DNA of 64,000 nucleotides from Magicicada septendecula (GCA_034769895.1 CM068369.1:145225574-145289573), one strand, 5' to 3'. Positions 20,451 through 33,860 are shown, counted from the stretch's first letter. The notes: a model not told the origin generated them from the letters alone. A program made the numbers and translations.

Positions 20451-23400
20451 TGTTAAGCAACAGTAATAATATGTTTGACTCCCGTATATCCACGTTGGTT
20501 TGCGCCAATTTGTAATAAATAATTAAATTATGTTGTTACTGGGTTTAATTATATTCGAGTATGTTTGAAAGCCCCACTGTTGGGTTCACCAATTCGTAAC
20601 CAATAGCTACTTTTGTTATTTGTAAATTGTAGAGAACTCTGTTAATAAGGAAATGTTTATTATGTAGTCTTATAGGTGACCTCCTGTAACTCAAATTTAA
20701 TAGACAAATATATTTATATGGTGTTATTATAACTTTTATGTATACTATATCACGGGTTTACCTAATTACTCAATATTTACGCAATATCAGTGATATACTT
20801 CATGTATTTACTTAATGAATTAAGAATTCTCGCCAACCCTAGTCAGTCCGTATTGTGTAATTCAATTCAAAAATTGTGCAGGAAACACGCTAGTTCGGTA
20901 ATCTCACGTTCTCCAGCTGTGGACTATGAGCGCTGTCATTCGTAATTGGCTTGCTTCTAGGTTAACTGGTTCACCAGATTTTAATCACCCTTTTACCTGT
21001 AAATTACTTCACCCACAACTTATAATACCTATTCTACAATAACATAAAACATCATCGTATACAAGAAGGATTCTTTATTTATTTTGTACTTTAATTCAAA
21101 CTAACAGTGTTCTTCGTGACTACAATAAAATGATATCGATTATACAATGATGGATCGATTGTGTAGTTAACCAGGTTCCTTTTATTTTATACAAATTAAA
21201 TATAATATTGCTACGACAGCACAGAACAATCTACGCGTTTATCGAATGCGCCAGAAAGATCTCGACGTAAGCGTGTGGTGTACGTGCTACTAAACGCATT
21301 TTGCGAGAATTTTCTCGACTGTGCCAGGCTCCGCTCGGGCGCTCGGACTGTGTCAAGGCCGTAGCAATTTACGTAGTTCGCGAGAGATAAGACGCAGTTT
21401 GGAAGCTTCTGGTGTGTGAGCGTAACTATAAATACATCGCGTCGCGGCCTTAGTTTTCGGTTCAATGCGAGATTTTTTACTGTGCGGTTCGAGAGTATTA
21501 GTGCGATACATTTACAGAGCGGTTCGGGTTATTACGGTGTACGATCAAGTAGTTATTAGTGAAGTGTTGCATTTTATATTCGGACGGTATAATTGTAATA
21601 CAGTTGAGTTTTAATATTAGTGGACATTTTATTGCGTATGAACAATTTCATCTGATTTGTTGTAGACACTGTGTTGTTAATTACGAACTGTTTTACTATA
21701 ACAATTAAAGGTGTGATTAGTGACTTAATTGGTGTCTTGTACTTATTTTGTTTCCACTGTACCTACGACGATCGAGTAGACCGTCGTAACAATATTAAAT
21801 ATCTCTTATCCCAGGGTACGTGTGATTCTTTTAACGATTAGTAAGGCCAGGTAATGCAAAATTAAGGTTACTTAGTATTACAAAAGGTTATTAGTTCTTA
21901 ATATATTGAAATTAAAAATAAGCTGGTGTTACCGGGTTGATGACTCTCAAGGCAGCATTGTACGTCTGTAAACAGTTGAAGATTACGATTTAGGTTACTT
22001 CCATCCAGAAAAAGTGTTCCGATTCTTAATAAAATTGACGGTGTAATGTACTGGAAAGCCCCAGGAACTCTTCTGACCTTCGTTCTTCTCTTACGATCCT
22101 TGTGATTGTCGGTCTCGGTGGAATTGGAGTCGTATTATAACTTCCTTCTTGGTAGTGAGGTTTATTTCTTCAGAAACAGGTCCTTGTATATTTTTTCTAT
22201 AATTCCATTAATTTAGGCTTTTTTCTTCCATCAATTAGTCTCCTGGTTAGATGGGAAATCGGGTTTAATACTAAATCCAACGGAATTATCTTGATGAGTG
22301 AAGTAAGAATTTCTCGACCTTTTGGTGGTATTTGGTTATACTTTTTAAATCTAATTTAATTTATGATTCATCAGTTTGTTTTATAGGATTAGGTTTCGAC
22401 TTTAATTTATTAATTTTGATTCATTTTTGTTAATTTGTATCATCCTTTTTAAAAGTGTCTCCTCATCTGAACTCAATAGCATATAACAATCGAATAATTG
22501 AAAATCACCAAGATTTTTTACATTTTAGTTACCCTAACAACCACTACTTTCTGTCATTGGATGATATTTGATATCCTAGAGCCAGAATTATAAAATATTA
22601 CTACTCCTTTTTAATAAAATACTCCATGCTTGGAATTATACCAAATTACCTAAAACTCTCACCCAATCTACCTTATTAAACTGTACATATTTTACTATAG
22701 TTTCATTAGACTGGACTTATTAAAAAGGTATTAATTTCCTTTTACAAATATTAAATTTAGGCCTATAGGTTTTCTTACAACTGTTATAATATTGTTTGGT
22801 TTTTAACTTAATTTTCTTTACCTGACCTACTGTACAAATAGTCATTGGTTTATGGCTACTTACATTAATTTATATTTCCTGGTTTTAATTTATTATATTA
22901 ATTAATCCATCCTGGAACCCTTCATTATTTTATAACATAATTATAAGAACTACTTGTCAACTTTTAAACACTTATTGCCATCCTGGCCAAGTTTACAAAC
23001 ATTAGTTCAAAACAATTTCATTAATCAATTTCGGTCAATACATTTAACATAATATAATACCTAACACATGTATTTATACTTAATTGTCTAAAGACAATTT
23101 TAACATAAATGAAAGGAGTACCACTGACTAAGTACTTCTATAAAACAACAGTTCCCTCTTACTATACACAAACATAAAATAAATATCTTGTAAACACTAC
23201 CATGCTACAGCATAACAACAAGTACAATTTGCAACACATTAAACATTAATTGGAATAGTAATTTGCACTTCATTATTACCTATTAAACTCCTACCATTTG
23301 ATACAATGTTTATATTTTACACCCCTATATTATTTATTACATCTTTTAACTTTATGTACACCTCAGATGTATTAATTACTGAGTAACCTTAATATTGGGG

Positions 23401-23468
23401 TATGGTTCTTGACCATAGTTACTTCATTTTTTATGTAACGTTGGGGACCTCAAATCTGTTACGTTACA
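20451..23468 (-). repeat. Fossil A, 3' LTR (left copy)
   Basis: Starts TGTTAAGCAACAG and ends TTACGTTACA on the + strand. Except for a 583-bp solo LTR at 21209-21791 it matches 37634-40063 nearly base for base. The inner edge at 23469 meets a purine-rich tract on the minus strand. Confidence 0.9.
21209..21791 (+). mobile_element. Solo LTR of a gypsy-type element inside fossil A's LTR
   Basis: Runs TGCTACGAC to GTCGTAACA and is flanked by ATAT on both sides. The other LTR of A has the uninterrupted target, so the insertion boundaries are exact. Its distal part (GTGATTAGTGACTTAA, GGTGTCTTGTA, TTTCCACTGTACC) matches the LTRs of fossil E at 58848-61802, so both belong to one family. It is GC-richer than its surroundings. 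Confidence 0.9.
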
Positions 23469-24519
23469 TAACACCCCCTCTTCGAAAGAAGTTTATTTTG
23501 TCTCAACTAAGTTTAGTAAAAAATAAACTTATAACTCGTACCTGACCTGGTTGTCCTCTTACTCATAATATTTTTTTATTTCTGACTGGTTATATACGGA
23601 CTGGTATTTCAGACTGGTGGTAATTGCTGTTTTACTGCTCAACTCTCTCTCTTGGAGGCAAATTCATAAATTATTTATTTCTCTGGGTAGTGGTACTTCC
23701 ACATTTTACTTGATAAGGATTGGTCACACTAATCATAAAAACTTGTTTTAACATTTATTTTCTTATTTACTTCTATAAATTAGCTTTCTCAATTAAGCTT
23801 CTGTCTGCTATCTTCCTTCTATTTTATTCATCTATATTTCTGGAATCTAATATCAATCTATACAGCTATTTCATCATTATCCCTAAAATACTCAATTTCC
23901 CTAACATTTTTCCCTATCCTGTGTGGTGGTACCAGTCGGGTGGCCACTTTTGGGTCCATTACTGCGCTGTCCATCCTGACACCTTCTGAGACCAGGGGAA
24001 CATCATCCCTGCTCATAAAAATTATTGCCGGAACATTTCTACGGTCAATACCTTAAAATAAAAAAAATTATAAGTAGTCAATTAGCGACTAATACTAAAC
24101 ACTTTTGGGATTCTTCATACAGTTGCTGTTTACATTTATTCATATATTTCTTCTTCTTGATTCCTTCTTCTTTTCCATTAACTAATAGCACATAACATTA
24201 TTGATAGGCATTATTTTAAAATCCTTTTAACTTTCCTTCTTGTGACATTTTTCTCTGTATCATTTCTTCTTATATAATCTTCAATTCCGAGAGATTCTAA
24301 ATTATTGTTGTATTAATTATTATCCTCCTTCAGTTTCATTGGAGTCATTAAATTATTCTTTATTCTTCTTATTTGACTTTCTTAACTGAGCACATTACCA
24401 TCAATTGTTCTTATTTATTTATTTATTTATTCTTCTGTTTGTTACCATAAAATATTATTTTTCCTATTATCTCATTTTAAATCAATTCTTTATAAATATT
24501 ATTGAATAATCCGTTCTTA
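23469..24519. other. Fossil A internal region, non-coding part
   Basis: AT-rich internal sequence of fossil A between its 3' LTR and the repeats before the Helitron. No pol-like frame was seen on either strand. Confidence 0.6.
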
Positions 24520-24570
24520 TTTTTGTTAAATCAAATGGTTTCCAAATATCTTAAGTAAGTTGTACTTACA
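24520..24570. repeat. Fossil A internal repeat, unit 1
   Basis: TTTTTGTTAAATCAAATGG through AGTAAGTTGTACTTACA. Related units lie at 31565 and 35849, and a weaker one lies just upstream at about 24465. The Helitron begins two bases after this unit. Confidence 0.7.
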
Positions 24571-24584
24571 TATCCTATACTATT

Positions 24585-24890
24585 AAACGAGCAATAATTG
24601 TTTGTCTGTAAATTTTTTTTCCGAAACGGCTCGAGGAATTTTCTCGGAAGTTGGTACTTAAGGGTATTTTGACACCAGGAATCGATTGGACTCGGTCTCA
24701 TTTTCCGTAAGGGCCACATTGAGGGCCTTTAAACGAGCAATAATTGTTTGTCTGTAAATTTTTTTTCCGAAACGGCTAGAGGAATTTTCTCGGAAGTTGG
24801 TACTTAAGGGTATTTTGACACCAGGAATCGATTGGACTCGGTCTCATTTTCCGCAAAAATCGTCTAAGGGCCACATTGAGGGCCTTTATT
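24585..24890 (+). repeat. Tandem duplication at the Helitron 5' end
   Basis: AAACGAGCAATAATTGTTTG begins at 24585 and again at 24731, so the period is 146 bp. The second unit has about 12 extra bases near its end. A third, shorter and more divergent start (ACGAGCAATAATTGTCCGTC) lies at about 25076. Repeated 5' ends can arise when Helitrons insert next to or into each other. Confidence 0.85.
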
Positions 24891-25613
24891 TTAAAATATC
24901 GCGGGACCGATACCGCGCGACAATTAATTATTGCTAGGCAACTAATTTCTGACCAGCTTTCTTACCGTACAGAAGCCGTCGATAAATGCAAACGGCGCAG
25001 TATCGATATGTTTATATATGAAGAAGAATAAATAGCTGTTGCAAACAATGTAAATAAACAAAATAAGAGTTGAGACGAGCAATAATTGTCCGTCCGTCTA
25101 TAAATTTTTTTCCCGTAACGGCTCGAGGAATTTTCTCGAAATTTTTACATTACCGAAATTTCATTACATTATTATTCAAAAACGTTGTGTCTGTTTGTTT
25201 ATTCAAAGGTTTATTTGAAAATTATAGGTGAGCTATTTCAGAAATTAATCGATTTGTGTGATCATTTTCTTTGTCTTTTACAGTGATTTTATTCCAGTGA
25301 GTTATTTAGTGTTAGATCTGCTCAGTAAAATAAAAAAATAACTGCAATTTTTCTCTGCTCAGTGATCTATTAACAATAAAAAACCATTACAGTGTTTGTG
25401 CAAGTGCAAAGCGACTCAAATTCTTGCTCGATTGGTAATTTATATAGTTTTTTAAGAAGGTAAGTGTCATCACCTTAGGTTACATATTACTATTCTGTGC
25501 ACACCTACCAAGCATTGGACACTGTGCAACATTATTTATACTTCCAGTCTTATGCTGAAGTGCTTTTAAATATTTTTGGCAGAAAAAATCAATTTGAGAA
25601 TGTTATTTTTTAG

Positions 25614-28600
25614 ATGCATCGCGGACGACCTCCTAAACGGCGAATTTGTAACAACTTAAGGCCACCGCAACAAAGACAGCAAGAATATGAGTTACCACAG
25701 CCTCTTCAGGAAATAACGAATGTCATAGACGAACTTTCTGAAAATAATACTAACATCGTCATTCATGAAAATCAGGCATCAACTTCTAGACCTGTGCGAA
25801 GTGCCAAGAATGATTGTATGAATACACTAAATGAAGTATTAAGGGAGGTTAAGGATTACCAGTCGCAAGAATTACATGAGCAAATAAGGGAGATAAATAA
25901 TAAACGCAGAAGATTGGCAGAATCAACAGAAGAGCGTGAACGAAGGCAAGAAAACGATCGATTGCGAGCAAGTAAAAGGAGAGCTGAAGAGTCACCAGAG
26001 CAAAGAGCTCAACGGCTTCTAATCATTCGATTACGAGCAAGTCAAAGAAGAGCTGAAGAAAATGAAGAAAGACGTCAGCAGCGATTAGAGGAGCAACGTC
26101 GCCGGAATGAAAGACGTCAAAGAGCTCTGCTATTGAACCCTTTACGAACATACAAATTAGCTGTCACTTCTGATGTATCCAATCACACATTAGGAAATTT
26201 TAATGTTGCTTGCTTGCATTGTGGCGCTTTGCATTTTCCAGAAGAACGTGTTAGCAATCGAACCCATAGAAATTCTTTCGGAGACTGCTGTTTGCATGGC
26301 CACATTGAGCTGCATCCACCTAAATTTCCAAATGAGTTGGTGCGACTATTTCTTCATTGTCATCCATTAACTGATGAATTTCATAAAAGAATACGTAATT
26401 TAAATGCATGTTTTGCAATGGCTTCATTCACCGTGGATGATAATCGAACCATAAACAATCGAGGAATTTATACGTTTATTGCAGCAGGGAATGTTTATCA
26501 TAAAATTAACATGGCTGCTCATCCAACTCAAAATTCACAAGGTGAGTTTGAACGACCTCGATATGGACAGATGTACTTCCTCGATAATGAAGATGCTGTC
26601 AATGAACGTGTCAACATTCCACTGAATAATGGAATTAGTGTTCCATTAATGAACCTGTTGGAAGGAATTATCCGCTCACAAAATCCATTTGTACAAGGTT
26701 TTATGATGATGCGAGAGGTTGAAGAAGAAGTGAACCAGCGTGCTGCTGAGGAAAGAACTGAACCACCTTATGTGAAACTTCTCTTTGCGTTGCCCGAGGG
26801 TGCAGACCACAGAAGGTATAACATTCCATTCCAAAATGATGTTTGCGCCGTGGTCACTTTGAATGCTGATCAAAGTTTTCCAGATAATGAATTAGTTATT
26901 CGACAGAGAGGTAAATCCATTGTTACAATGAGGAACATCGACCAACGGGTTGAGCCATTCACTTACCCTCTATTTTATCCCAAAGGTACTTTTGGATATT
27001 CCATAGATCTACCATTAAGAACTCCGTATGCGAGTCATCGTCACCTTACAAGACTTGAATTGGCTCAATATAGAATTGCTTTTCGGCCACAATTTGCTCA
27101 ATTTCTTCCACTCGAGACTCCTGTAAGAAGTCCTGATCTGCGTCTCCTAAATTTTAACGCTCTACATTATGGTGGTAAACTTTTCCAACAGTACCTCGTT
27201 GATACTGCTATAAGAGTTATAAAAGATCGAATTGATTGGATTAAAGCTAATCAAAAAAAAATTCTTGCTGATAATTACGCTTCAGTTACCAATTTCATAA
27301 ACAAACTTGCTGAACAAAAAAATGCTACTGTTGGGGAAAAAGTTATATTACCTTCTTCATTTCCTGGGTCTACAAGATATTACACTGAACATTTTGAAGA
27401 TGCTATGGCCTTAGTTCGTCGTCTAGGATCGCCGGATTATTTCATTACGATGACATGCAATCCTGATTGGTCAGAAATTAAGGAAGCAGCAAGAATACAA
27501 TTCCATGATCAAAGTGTTTTAAATCAACCAGGTCAAGATAGACCTGACCTCGTTGCAAGGGTTGCAAAAAAAAATTTCATGAACTAATTCATGATCTGGA
27601 TAAAAAACAAATTTTTGGTAAAGTTGCAGCTTATGTGTACACTATAGAATTTCAAAAGCGAGGTCTTCCCCACATGCACTTGCTATTGATTATGTCTTCT
27701 CAAGACAAAATATATAACGTCGAGGAGCTTGATGACTTGATTTCTGCTGAAATTCCTGATGATGACCCAATACTGCGAGATTTGATGATTAAATGGATGA
27801 TACATAATCCGTGTGGAGAGCATAACCATAAAGCTCCATGTATGATCAATAAAGATGGAAAAATGAAGTGTCGCTTCGGATTTCCAAAATCATTCAAAGA
27901 CTTTACATCTTTAGTTGAAGATGAAAAAACCAATTATCGACGTCGTTATGATTCGAGAATGGATCCAAACAGTCCAGACTTTTCACACCATCATGCTGTT
28001 TATCGTAAGGATATTCAAGGTAGACGAACAACAAGAGACAATCGCCATGTTGCTTCATATAACGCTTACCTTTTAAAAAAATTTAATTGCCATATTAATG
28101 TAGAATACGTTGGTAGTATAAAAGCAGTTAAATATTTTTATAAATATGTTTACAAGGGACATGACTGTCCATTTGTCAAGGTAATTCAAGATCAACGTGG
28201 TGCCAATACTCGTACCCTGTCCCTGCGCATTAACGATTATGAATTTGAAAAGGTTCAGGGTTTTCCATATCTCGGGTCATATGTGGACTCTGGAAATGAC
28301 TCCTCTAGAGATATTGAAAGACGAATATTATCTGCTAATAGGTGTTACTACGGACTGGTGAAACATTTTAAATCAAAATTAATAACTAAAGATACAAAAG
28401 CCTCCCTATACAAGACCTTGATTAGACCAGTCCTGATGTACGGCTCGGAATGCTGGGTGTTAAAAAAACTAGATGAGCAGAGACTATCCGTTTTTGAGAG
28501 GAGGGTACTGAGGAGAATCTATGGCCCTGTGAGGGAAAACAACATTTGGAGGCGACTGCATAATCGAGAGTTGTACGAAAGGTTTAAAGATCTTCCGATC

Positions 28601-31295
28601 GTGCAACTCATACAAATTAACAGATTGCGTTGGGCTGGTCATGTGCAGAGAATGGCGGAGGATAGAATCCCAAAAAGAGTGATGAATTATTTGCCGATGG
28701 GAAGAAGAAGGAGGGGAAGACCGCGTACAAGATGGCTGGACCAGGTTGGTAAGGAGGCAGTGAGGCTGGGTGCAGCAAACTGGTGGACATTGGCTGGGAG
28801 TAGAGACCAGTGGGGAAGATTTCTTTTGGAGGCCAGGGCCCGGACTGGGCTGTAGCGCCGAGGATGTATGTATGTATGTATGTATAATTCAAGATCAACG
28901 TACATTAAATTACAATGAAGCAGAAACATATGTGCAAGGTCGATGCATCACACCTCCAGAGGCATGCTGGAGTCTCTTTAGCTATGAAATGCAGAAAAAA
29001 AGTCACACTGTTCAACGTTTAGATATTCATCTACCTGGACAATATCGAATGGCAAATATTGAACAGACGCAGGAAGATTTAGCTGACGTAGGCCAAAGAG
29101 GTTCAACTTTAGAAGCTTACTTTAGACATAATTCACATTCGAAGCAGCAACAACAAAATCAAGTCCACAATGAAAATCAACAAGAAATACATTATTATTA
29201 TTATTGGCAGATGCCAGAGCACTTTAGGTGGATTGGAAGTAACAGTGAATGGCAGCCCAGGGTCAGGCGCCTTCGAGTTATTGGTAGAGTTCACAGCATA
29301 AACTTTGTTTCGCAACCAGAACTTTACCATCTACGGCTATTGCTCTACCACGTCAAGGATGCTACAAGCTTCGATGACCTTTTATTGGTAGAAGGAACAA
29401 GATACGCTACATATAAACAAGCCTGCCTAGCTAGAGGACTAACATATGATGATCAACAATGGGTCGAAGGTTTGAGAGAATCTGCCATGTCAAAAATGCC
29501 TTCAGTAATGAGAACACTATTCACACAAATTCTTATTCTTGGCGCTCCTGAAAATCCTAAGGCTTTATGGGATATGTTCAAAGAAGAATTGGCCGAAGAC
29601 TTTATTAGGGAGGCCAGACGTAATAACACTTCTATTGAAGAAGCGATAAAAAGAGCTTATCGGATCATTGCTTACAAATTGAACACAGAAGCTACAGAAG
29701 GTCAAAATTTCCGCTTCTGGGTACAGAGATACAATATGGACGATATAGACAATTACGAAAATCAGTCGAATAAAGAAATAGTAAACGTTGATGAATACGC
29801 AGAATTGGGGGAAAGCATGTATTAACGTCTTCGAGGAAGACAATTAGAAATTGTGGATCGAATTTTAAGTGCTGCTGAAGGTCAATCTGAGCAAAGGTGC
29901 TTTTTTATTGATGGACCTGGTGGTGCGGGAAAAACTTTTATTTATAAGACACTATTCCACATTCTTTCTGGAAGAAATTGTAATGTAAAGTGCATGGCGT
30001 TCACTGGAATTGCGTCTATCTTACTTCCTAATGGTCGAACATCCCACAAAACATTTGGACTTAAAGTTCCTTTAACTGCTGAATCTGTTTCAAATATAAA
30101 ACCAGGATCTTCGAAAGGCAGGGAACTCGCTCAAGTTCAAGTTTTTTTAATGGATGAAGCACCCATGTTACCTAAGTATGGAATGCATAATATGGACCAA
30201 TTGCTTCGCGCTCTGGGTAATCCACATTTACCATTTGGAGGAAAAATTGTTGTTTTCGGAGAAGATTTTCGACAACTTGCCAAGATTTGCTTGCCTGTTC
30301 AACAACGTGCCAACAAAAGTGAACTGATAGATCTATGCATAAAAAGAAGTAACCTTTGGCAACATTTCCATCTCTTTTCTTTGACTGAAAATATGCGTGT
30401 AGATCCAGAGCAAAGAGATTTTTCTGAATATTTGTTGAAGGTCGGGAACGGAGAGTTGCCTGTAAATAATATGGACGAAATTGAGCTACCAGTAGATATT
30501 CTTTCTAATGGAAATCTAATTGATGAAGTCTTTGGAAACTGTATTACTAATAATAGATTTCAAGATATGAAAGACAGAGCTATAATTGCTCCTTTGAATA
30601 GAGACGTAACAAAAATTAATGCTGAGATCATTGAAAAACTAACTGGAGATATCAAAATTTATCACAGCTACGACTCTGTAAAAGATCAACCAGAAGGAGC
30701 TCTTCAATTCACTTCAGATTTCCTTAATTCTGTTTACATAGCCGATTTACCGCCACATGAAATTAAGTTGAAAAAGGATACTATAATAATGCTTTTACGA
30801 AACTTAGACATTACAGAAGGGCTTTGCAATGGAACTAGATTAAATATTACAGAGTTGTGCAATAACATTATTAAAGCTAAGATCATTACTGGAGAAAAAT
30901 CGGGTCGAGAGGTACATATCCCAAGAATTACATTGGATTCTAACAAAGGTCAACTTGGCTGTACCATGCAAAGACATCAATTTCCCGTAAGACCGGCATT
31001 TTCTATGACAGCTCACAAGGTCCAGGGTCAAACATTTGAGTACGTTGGAGTTGACTTACGAACACCAGTTTTTATGCATGGAATGTTATACGTCGCTTTT
31101 TCCCGAGTTAAAAGAAAAGGCAGTTTAAAAGTTCTTCTACCACAAGAAAATCCTCGACACACTCGTAATATAGTGTGGAAAGAAACATTGAATGATATTT
31201 ATTCTAATAATAATGTACAGAATAATCTACAAATGGATACTGATGATGAACATCTTTTTTGGACATTCCAGACAACTTGGATGATTTCAACATGA
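25614..31295 (+). pseudogene. Helitron Rep/helicase, broken
   Basis: Rolling-circle replication initiator fused to a PIF1-like helicase. It starts at ATG 25614. An Arg/Glu-rich repeat section lies at residues 95-170, then the Helitron-like N domain with FNALHYGGKLFQQYL and MTCNPDWSEIK. A one-base shift in the run of nine A at about 27567 moves the frame. The Rep motif GLPHMHLL follows, then KYFYKYVYKGHD with the tyrosines. The LINE at 28199-28884 splits it next. After the LINE the frame continues to an in-frame TAA at 29823, then the helicase: Walker A GPGGAGKT, Walker B FLMDEAPM, FGEDFRQL (usually GGDFRQ), TAHKVQGQT and VAFSRV. A T run near 31255 may also have shifted the last residues. Confidence 0.9.
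28199..28884 (+). mobile_element. 5'-truncated LINE (RTE-like) inside the Helitron
   Basis: The target duplication TAATTCAAGATCAACGT lies at 28182-28198 and 28885-28901. Between the copies is the C-terminal part of a non-LTR reverse transcriptase: FPYLGSYVDSG, LIRPVLMYGSECW, RRVLRRIYGPV, RLRWAGHVQRM and GRRRRGRPRTRW, ending at a stop at 28853-28855. A (TATG)n tail follows. The short tandem tail rather than poly-A suggests the RTE group. It is 5'-truncated, as most LINE copies are. Confidence 0.92.
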
Positions 31296-31537
31296 CTTTT
31301 TTATAAAATATTGTACAAAATTAAATTTTTAAATATATTGCTATATACATATATTTTTTAAATATATTATGTTTGTTAACCTACATGATGAGTTATAACA
31401 TTACTATTTTAGTTTCCCAATTTCATAAAATTCTTTTCCAATTTCTAAATTAATATTGTAAAATGAAAAAAGTTTTTGTTTTGTTATGTAAAAATAAATA
31501 TGTAAAATCTTACTAAAAAAATTATTTTTTATTTGAA

Positions 31538-31554
31538 ACCGAGCTAAGCTCGGT
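31538..31554 (+). terminator. Helitron 3' terminal hairpin
   Basis: ACCGAGCTAAGCTCGGT is a perfect inverted repeat about ten bases from the element end. Helitrons carry such a hairpin as a stop signal for strand transfer. Confidence 0.75.
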
Positions 31555-31564
31555 CCCCCGGTAC

Positions 31565-31617
31565 TTTTTGTTAAATCATATTGTTTCTGAATAATTATTG
31601 AGTAAGTTGTTCTTACA
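31565..31617. repeat. Fossil A internal repeat, unit 2
   Basis: TTTTTGTTAAATCATATTG to TTGTTCTTACA directly follows the Helitron and continues into GAATTTTGGGGTTTTAG. It resembles unit 1 at 24520 and unit 3 at 35849, giving a tandem unit of about 85 bp once the insertions are set aside. Confidence 0.75.
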
Positions 31618-31730
31618 GTTTTTTTAGAATTTTGGGGTTTTAGTCTTTTTGATACTTTTCAATAAATTGATAATTTAATAAAATAGATAAAATGTGGTTG
31701 ATATTATTTTTCTTCAATTTTTACTGTTAA

Positions 31731-32510
31731 TGGTGAATTGAGTTAAAGTAGTAAGTAGTTAGAGGTAGAGAAGGATTAGTAGATTTTTTGATAGAGGGGT
31801 GTCATACTAGTTAAAGATTTTGTAAGGGAGCGTTAGAGTAATAAAAGGGGTAAGATTATCAGTAAATGCCAAGTTGATAAAGTGAATTATAATGAATAAC
31901 GCAGAATCACCCAAATTAATGAAAGGGAATAATAAATGAAATGATGTGTAACATGAAGTTGAAAAAAAAAAAAAAAAAAAAGATTTTTTTTTTTTGAGAA
32001 ACGAATTAATAAAAGTTAAATTGAGATTAAAAGGTAATTTTCTGATTTTATATGCAAACTTAATGATGTAAAGTGTGTAAATTTTGAATACAAATTGTTT
32101 AATTTTAAGATAATAATAACAATGTGAATTATGAGTGTACTATGTTTTCTTATGTTATATTGTGTTTGTTAGTATAAGAGAATTTTATGAATTTAAATAT
32201 TTTAAATGCATTTTAAATTGGGGATGAGAAAAATGTAATATGGTAATGGGAAATGTTTATGAGTCAGTCGTCTGTTTATTTAAATTCTGATGGGAATCAG
32301 GGCAATGATTTTGAATTTTGGGATAAAGTTAACAAGAGAAAGTGGATAGAATGAGATTGTGGAATTGTAAAAGGGGTATCATGTTGTTGGTAGGTATCTG
32401 ATATATATGTTAGAAATAAGTAACAAACAAAACCAGTGCTTCTTAGCGCAAACCAGCATCGCTAGGGGGAAACAGATCAGTTGGGGATATGGTGTTGTAT
32501 AAGGCCACTA
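31731..32510. other. Fossil C non-coding internal sequence
   Basis: AT-rich with an A run followed by a T run at about 31960-31996. No coding sign was seen. It probably belongs to fossil C, though this is not proven. Confidence 0.4.
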
Positions 32511-32576
32511 TTTGATTAATACTGATGGAGACTGGACAATAACGACTTATGTTGACAAGGTTTATGAAATATTAAC

Positions 32577-33164
32577 CTTAATATTAGGTGATGTCATGTT
32601 TTTGTAGTATGGGTAAATAGAATATTTTTTTTTTATAAGTATGTATTACATATAATAATATTTTGCAAAGAATTATATGTCTAAAAGATTTAAGAAAATG
32701 GCAGACAATCATGAAACTGTCAGCGTCACTGACAGTGTAGATGAAAGCCAGATAAGCGTAACTGAATCACAAATCATGAATGAAGGTGTTCACTCAACAC
32801 CAGTCACGAGTAAAAAGGCTGAAGATAATGATATGATCAAGATGATGAAATTGCTTTTTAATGAACAGAAAAACGAGATAAATGAGAAATTCGATGTTCA
32901 AAAGAATAGTTTGAATGAGTTAAAAAACCAAATTAACGAAATAAAGAGTGATTCTGACGTTAAATTTAATATCCAGAATGACAAATTTGATAGACAAAGT
33001 AGGGATATTAATGAGTTGAAAAATGAGATTCAAGAATTAAATAAATGCTTAGAAAATACTAATCAAACAATAAGAACCAGTTTAAATAAATTAGAACAGA
33101 GTGTTGAGAAGGTAGGTGACAATGTTATAAGTATGACAAGTATTAAAAATGACGAAATAGTGGG
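32577..33164 (+). repeat. Inverted duplication, arm 1
   Basis: This stretch, from the sequence before the Gag start to GACGAAATAGTG, is repeated in reverse at 33858-34447 with very few differences. The arms are about 590 bp and the loop is about 690 bp. Confidence 0.9.
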
Positions 33165-33860
33165 AGAGGTAATGTTAGATAATAAAATAATGACTAGTGA
33201 TGATAATGATATTAATTACAATCCTGAGAGTATAGTGGGGGTAAAGAATAATGGAGAAAATGCTGATGAATGTGTAGAATGTGATTATGAGATGTTAAGG
33301 TGTGTTGATGAAGTAGAGAGAGAGTGGAAAAATAATATAGTAGTTGAATGTGGGCAGAGGGTAAATTTTCCCATTAATTTTTCTGAACCAGAGTGTTCAC
33401 AAATGTTGTTGTTTTTGAAGGGCGAGAGACCCATATTAGTAGATGAATTGAAGTGTATATTGATGTTGTACCCTCTGTCTGTAATAATGGTGAGAATATG
33501 ATGTGGTGTTATGAAGAGAGAGAGTTGTGTATGGAGAGAGAGATAGAATTATATAAGTTAAAAAGAAATTATGACGAGTTGAGAGAAAGGTTAGAAGGGG
33601 TGAATATAAACCATATAAAATACTTACCGGTTACAAGAGAGATAGCGAATTATTTTGATAATATCTTTATAAACGATAATGACTTACCTGACATAGTAGT
33701 TGAGGAATATAAAAGTAAGGAAACAACTTACCTGACATTAACCAATAATACTGATGGAGACTGGACAATAACGACTTATGTTGACAAGGTTTATGAAATA
33801 TTAATAGGGAATGACCCTATCGATTATGATGGTATAATGAAAGAACTAAAGTTTTTTTAA
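32677..33860 (+). pseudogene. Fossil C Gag-like region, + strand
   Basis: Begins MSKRFKKMADNHETVSV and soon becomes a heptad-rich coiled coil with Asn/Glu/Lys-rich runs such as NELKNEIQELNKCLENTN. An acidic C-terminal region without zinc knuckle follows. The layout is like the Gag of fossils A and B. The region is broken about once. Part of its far end (about 33735-33815) also occurs upstream at 32510-32573 as a direct repeat. Confidence 0.6.

Larger units (their letters stand above)
24573..31564 (+). mobile_element. Helitron, about 7.0 kb, with LINE inside
   Basis: Begins TCCTATACTATTAAACGAGC after an A and ends after a short perfect hairpin (31538-31554) and CCCCCGGTAC, followed by T. The 5' TC start and the hairpin close to the 3' end are Helitron features. 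The terminal CTRR is not clear, so the last base is uncertain. It encodes a broken Rep/helicase. It carries a tandem duplication near its 5' end and a 686-bp LINE insertion with 17-bp target duplications. It lies inside fossil A. Confidence 0.85.

Noticed and set aside
23720-23989. 89-codon + strand frame in fossil A's internal region
   Set aside because: Low-complexity, hydrophobic and in antisense to the element, with no recognisable domain.
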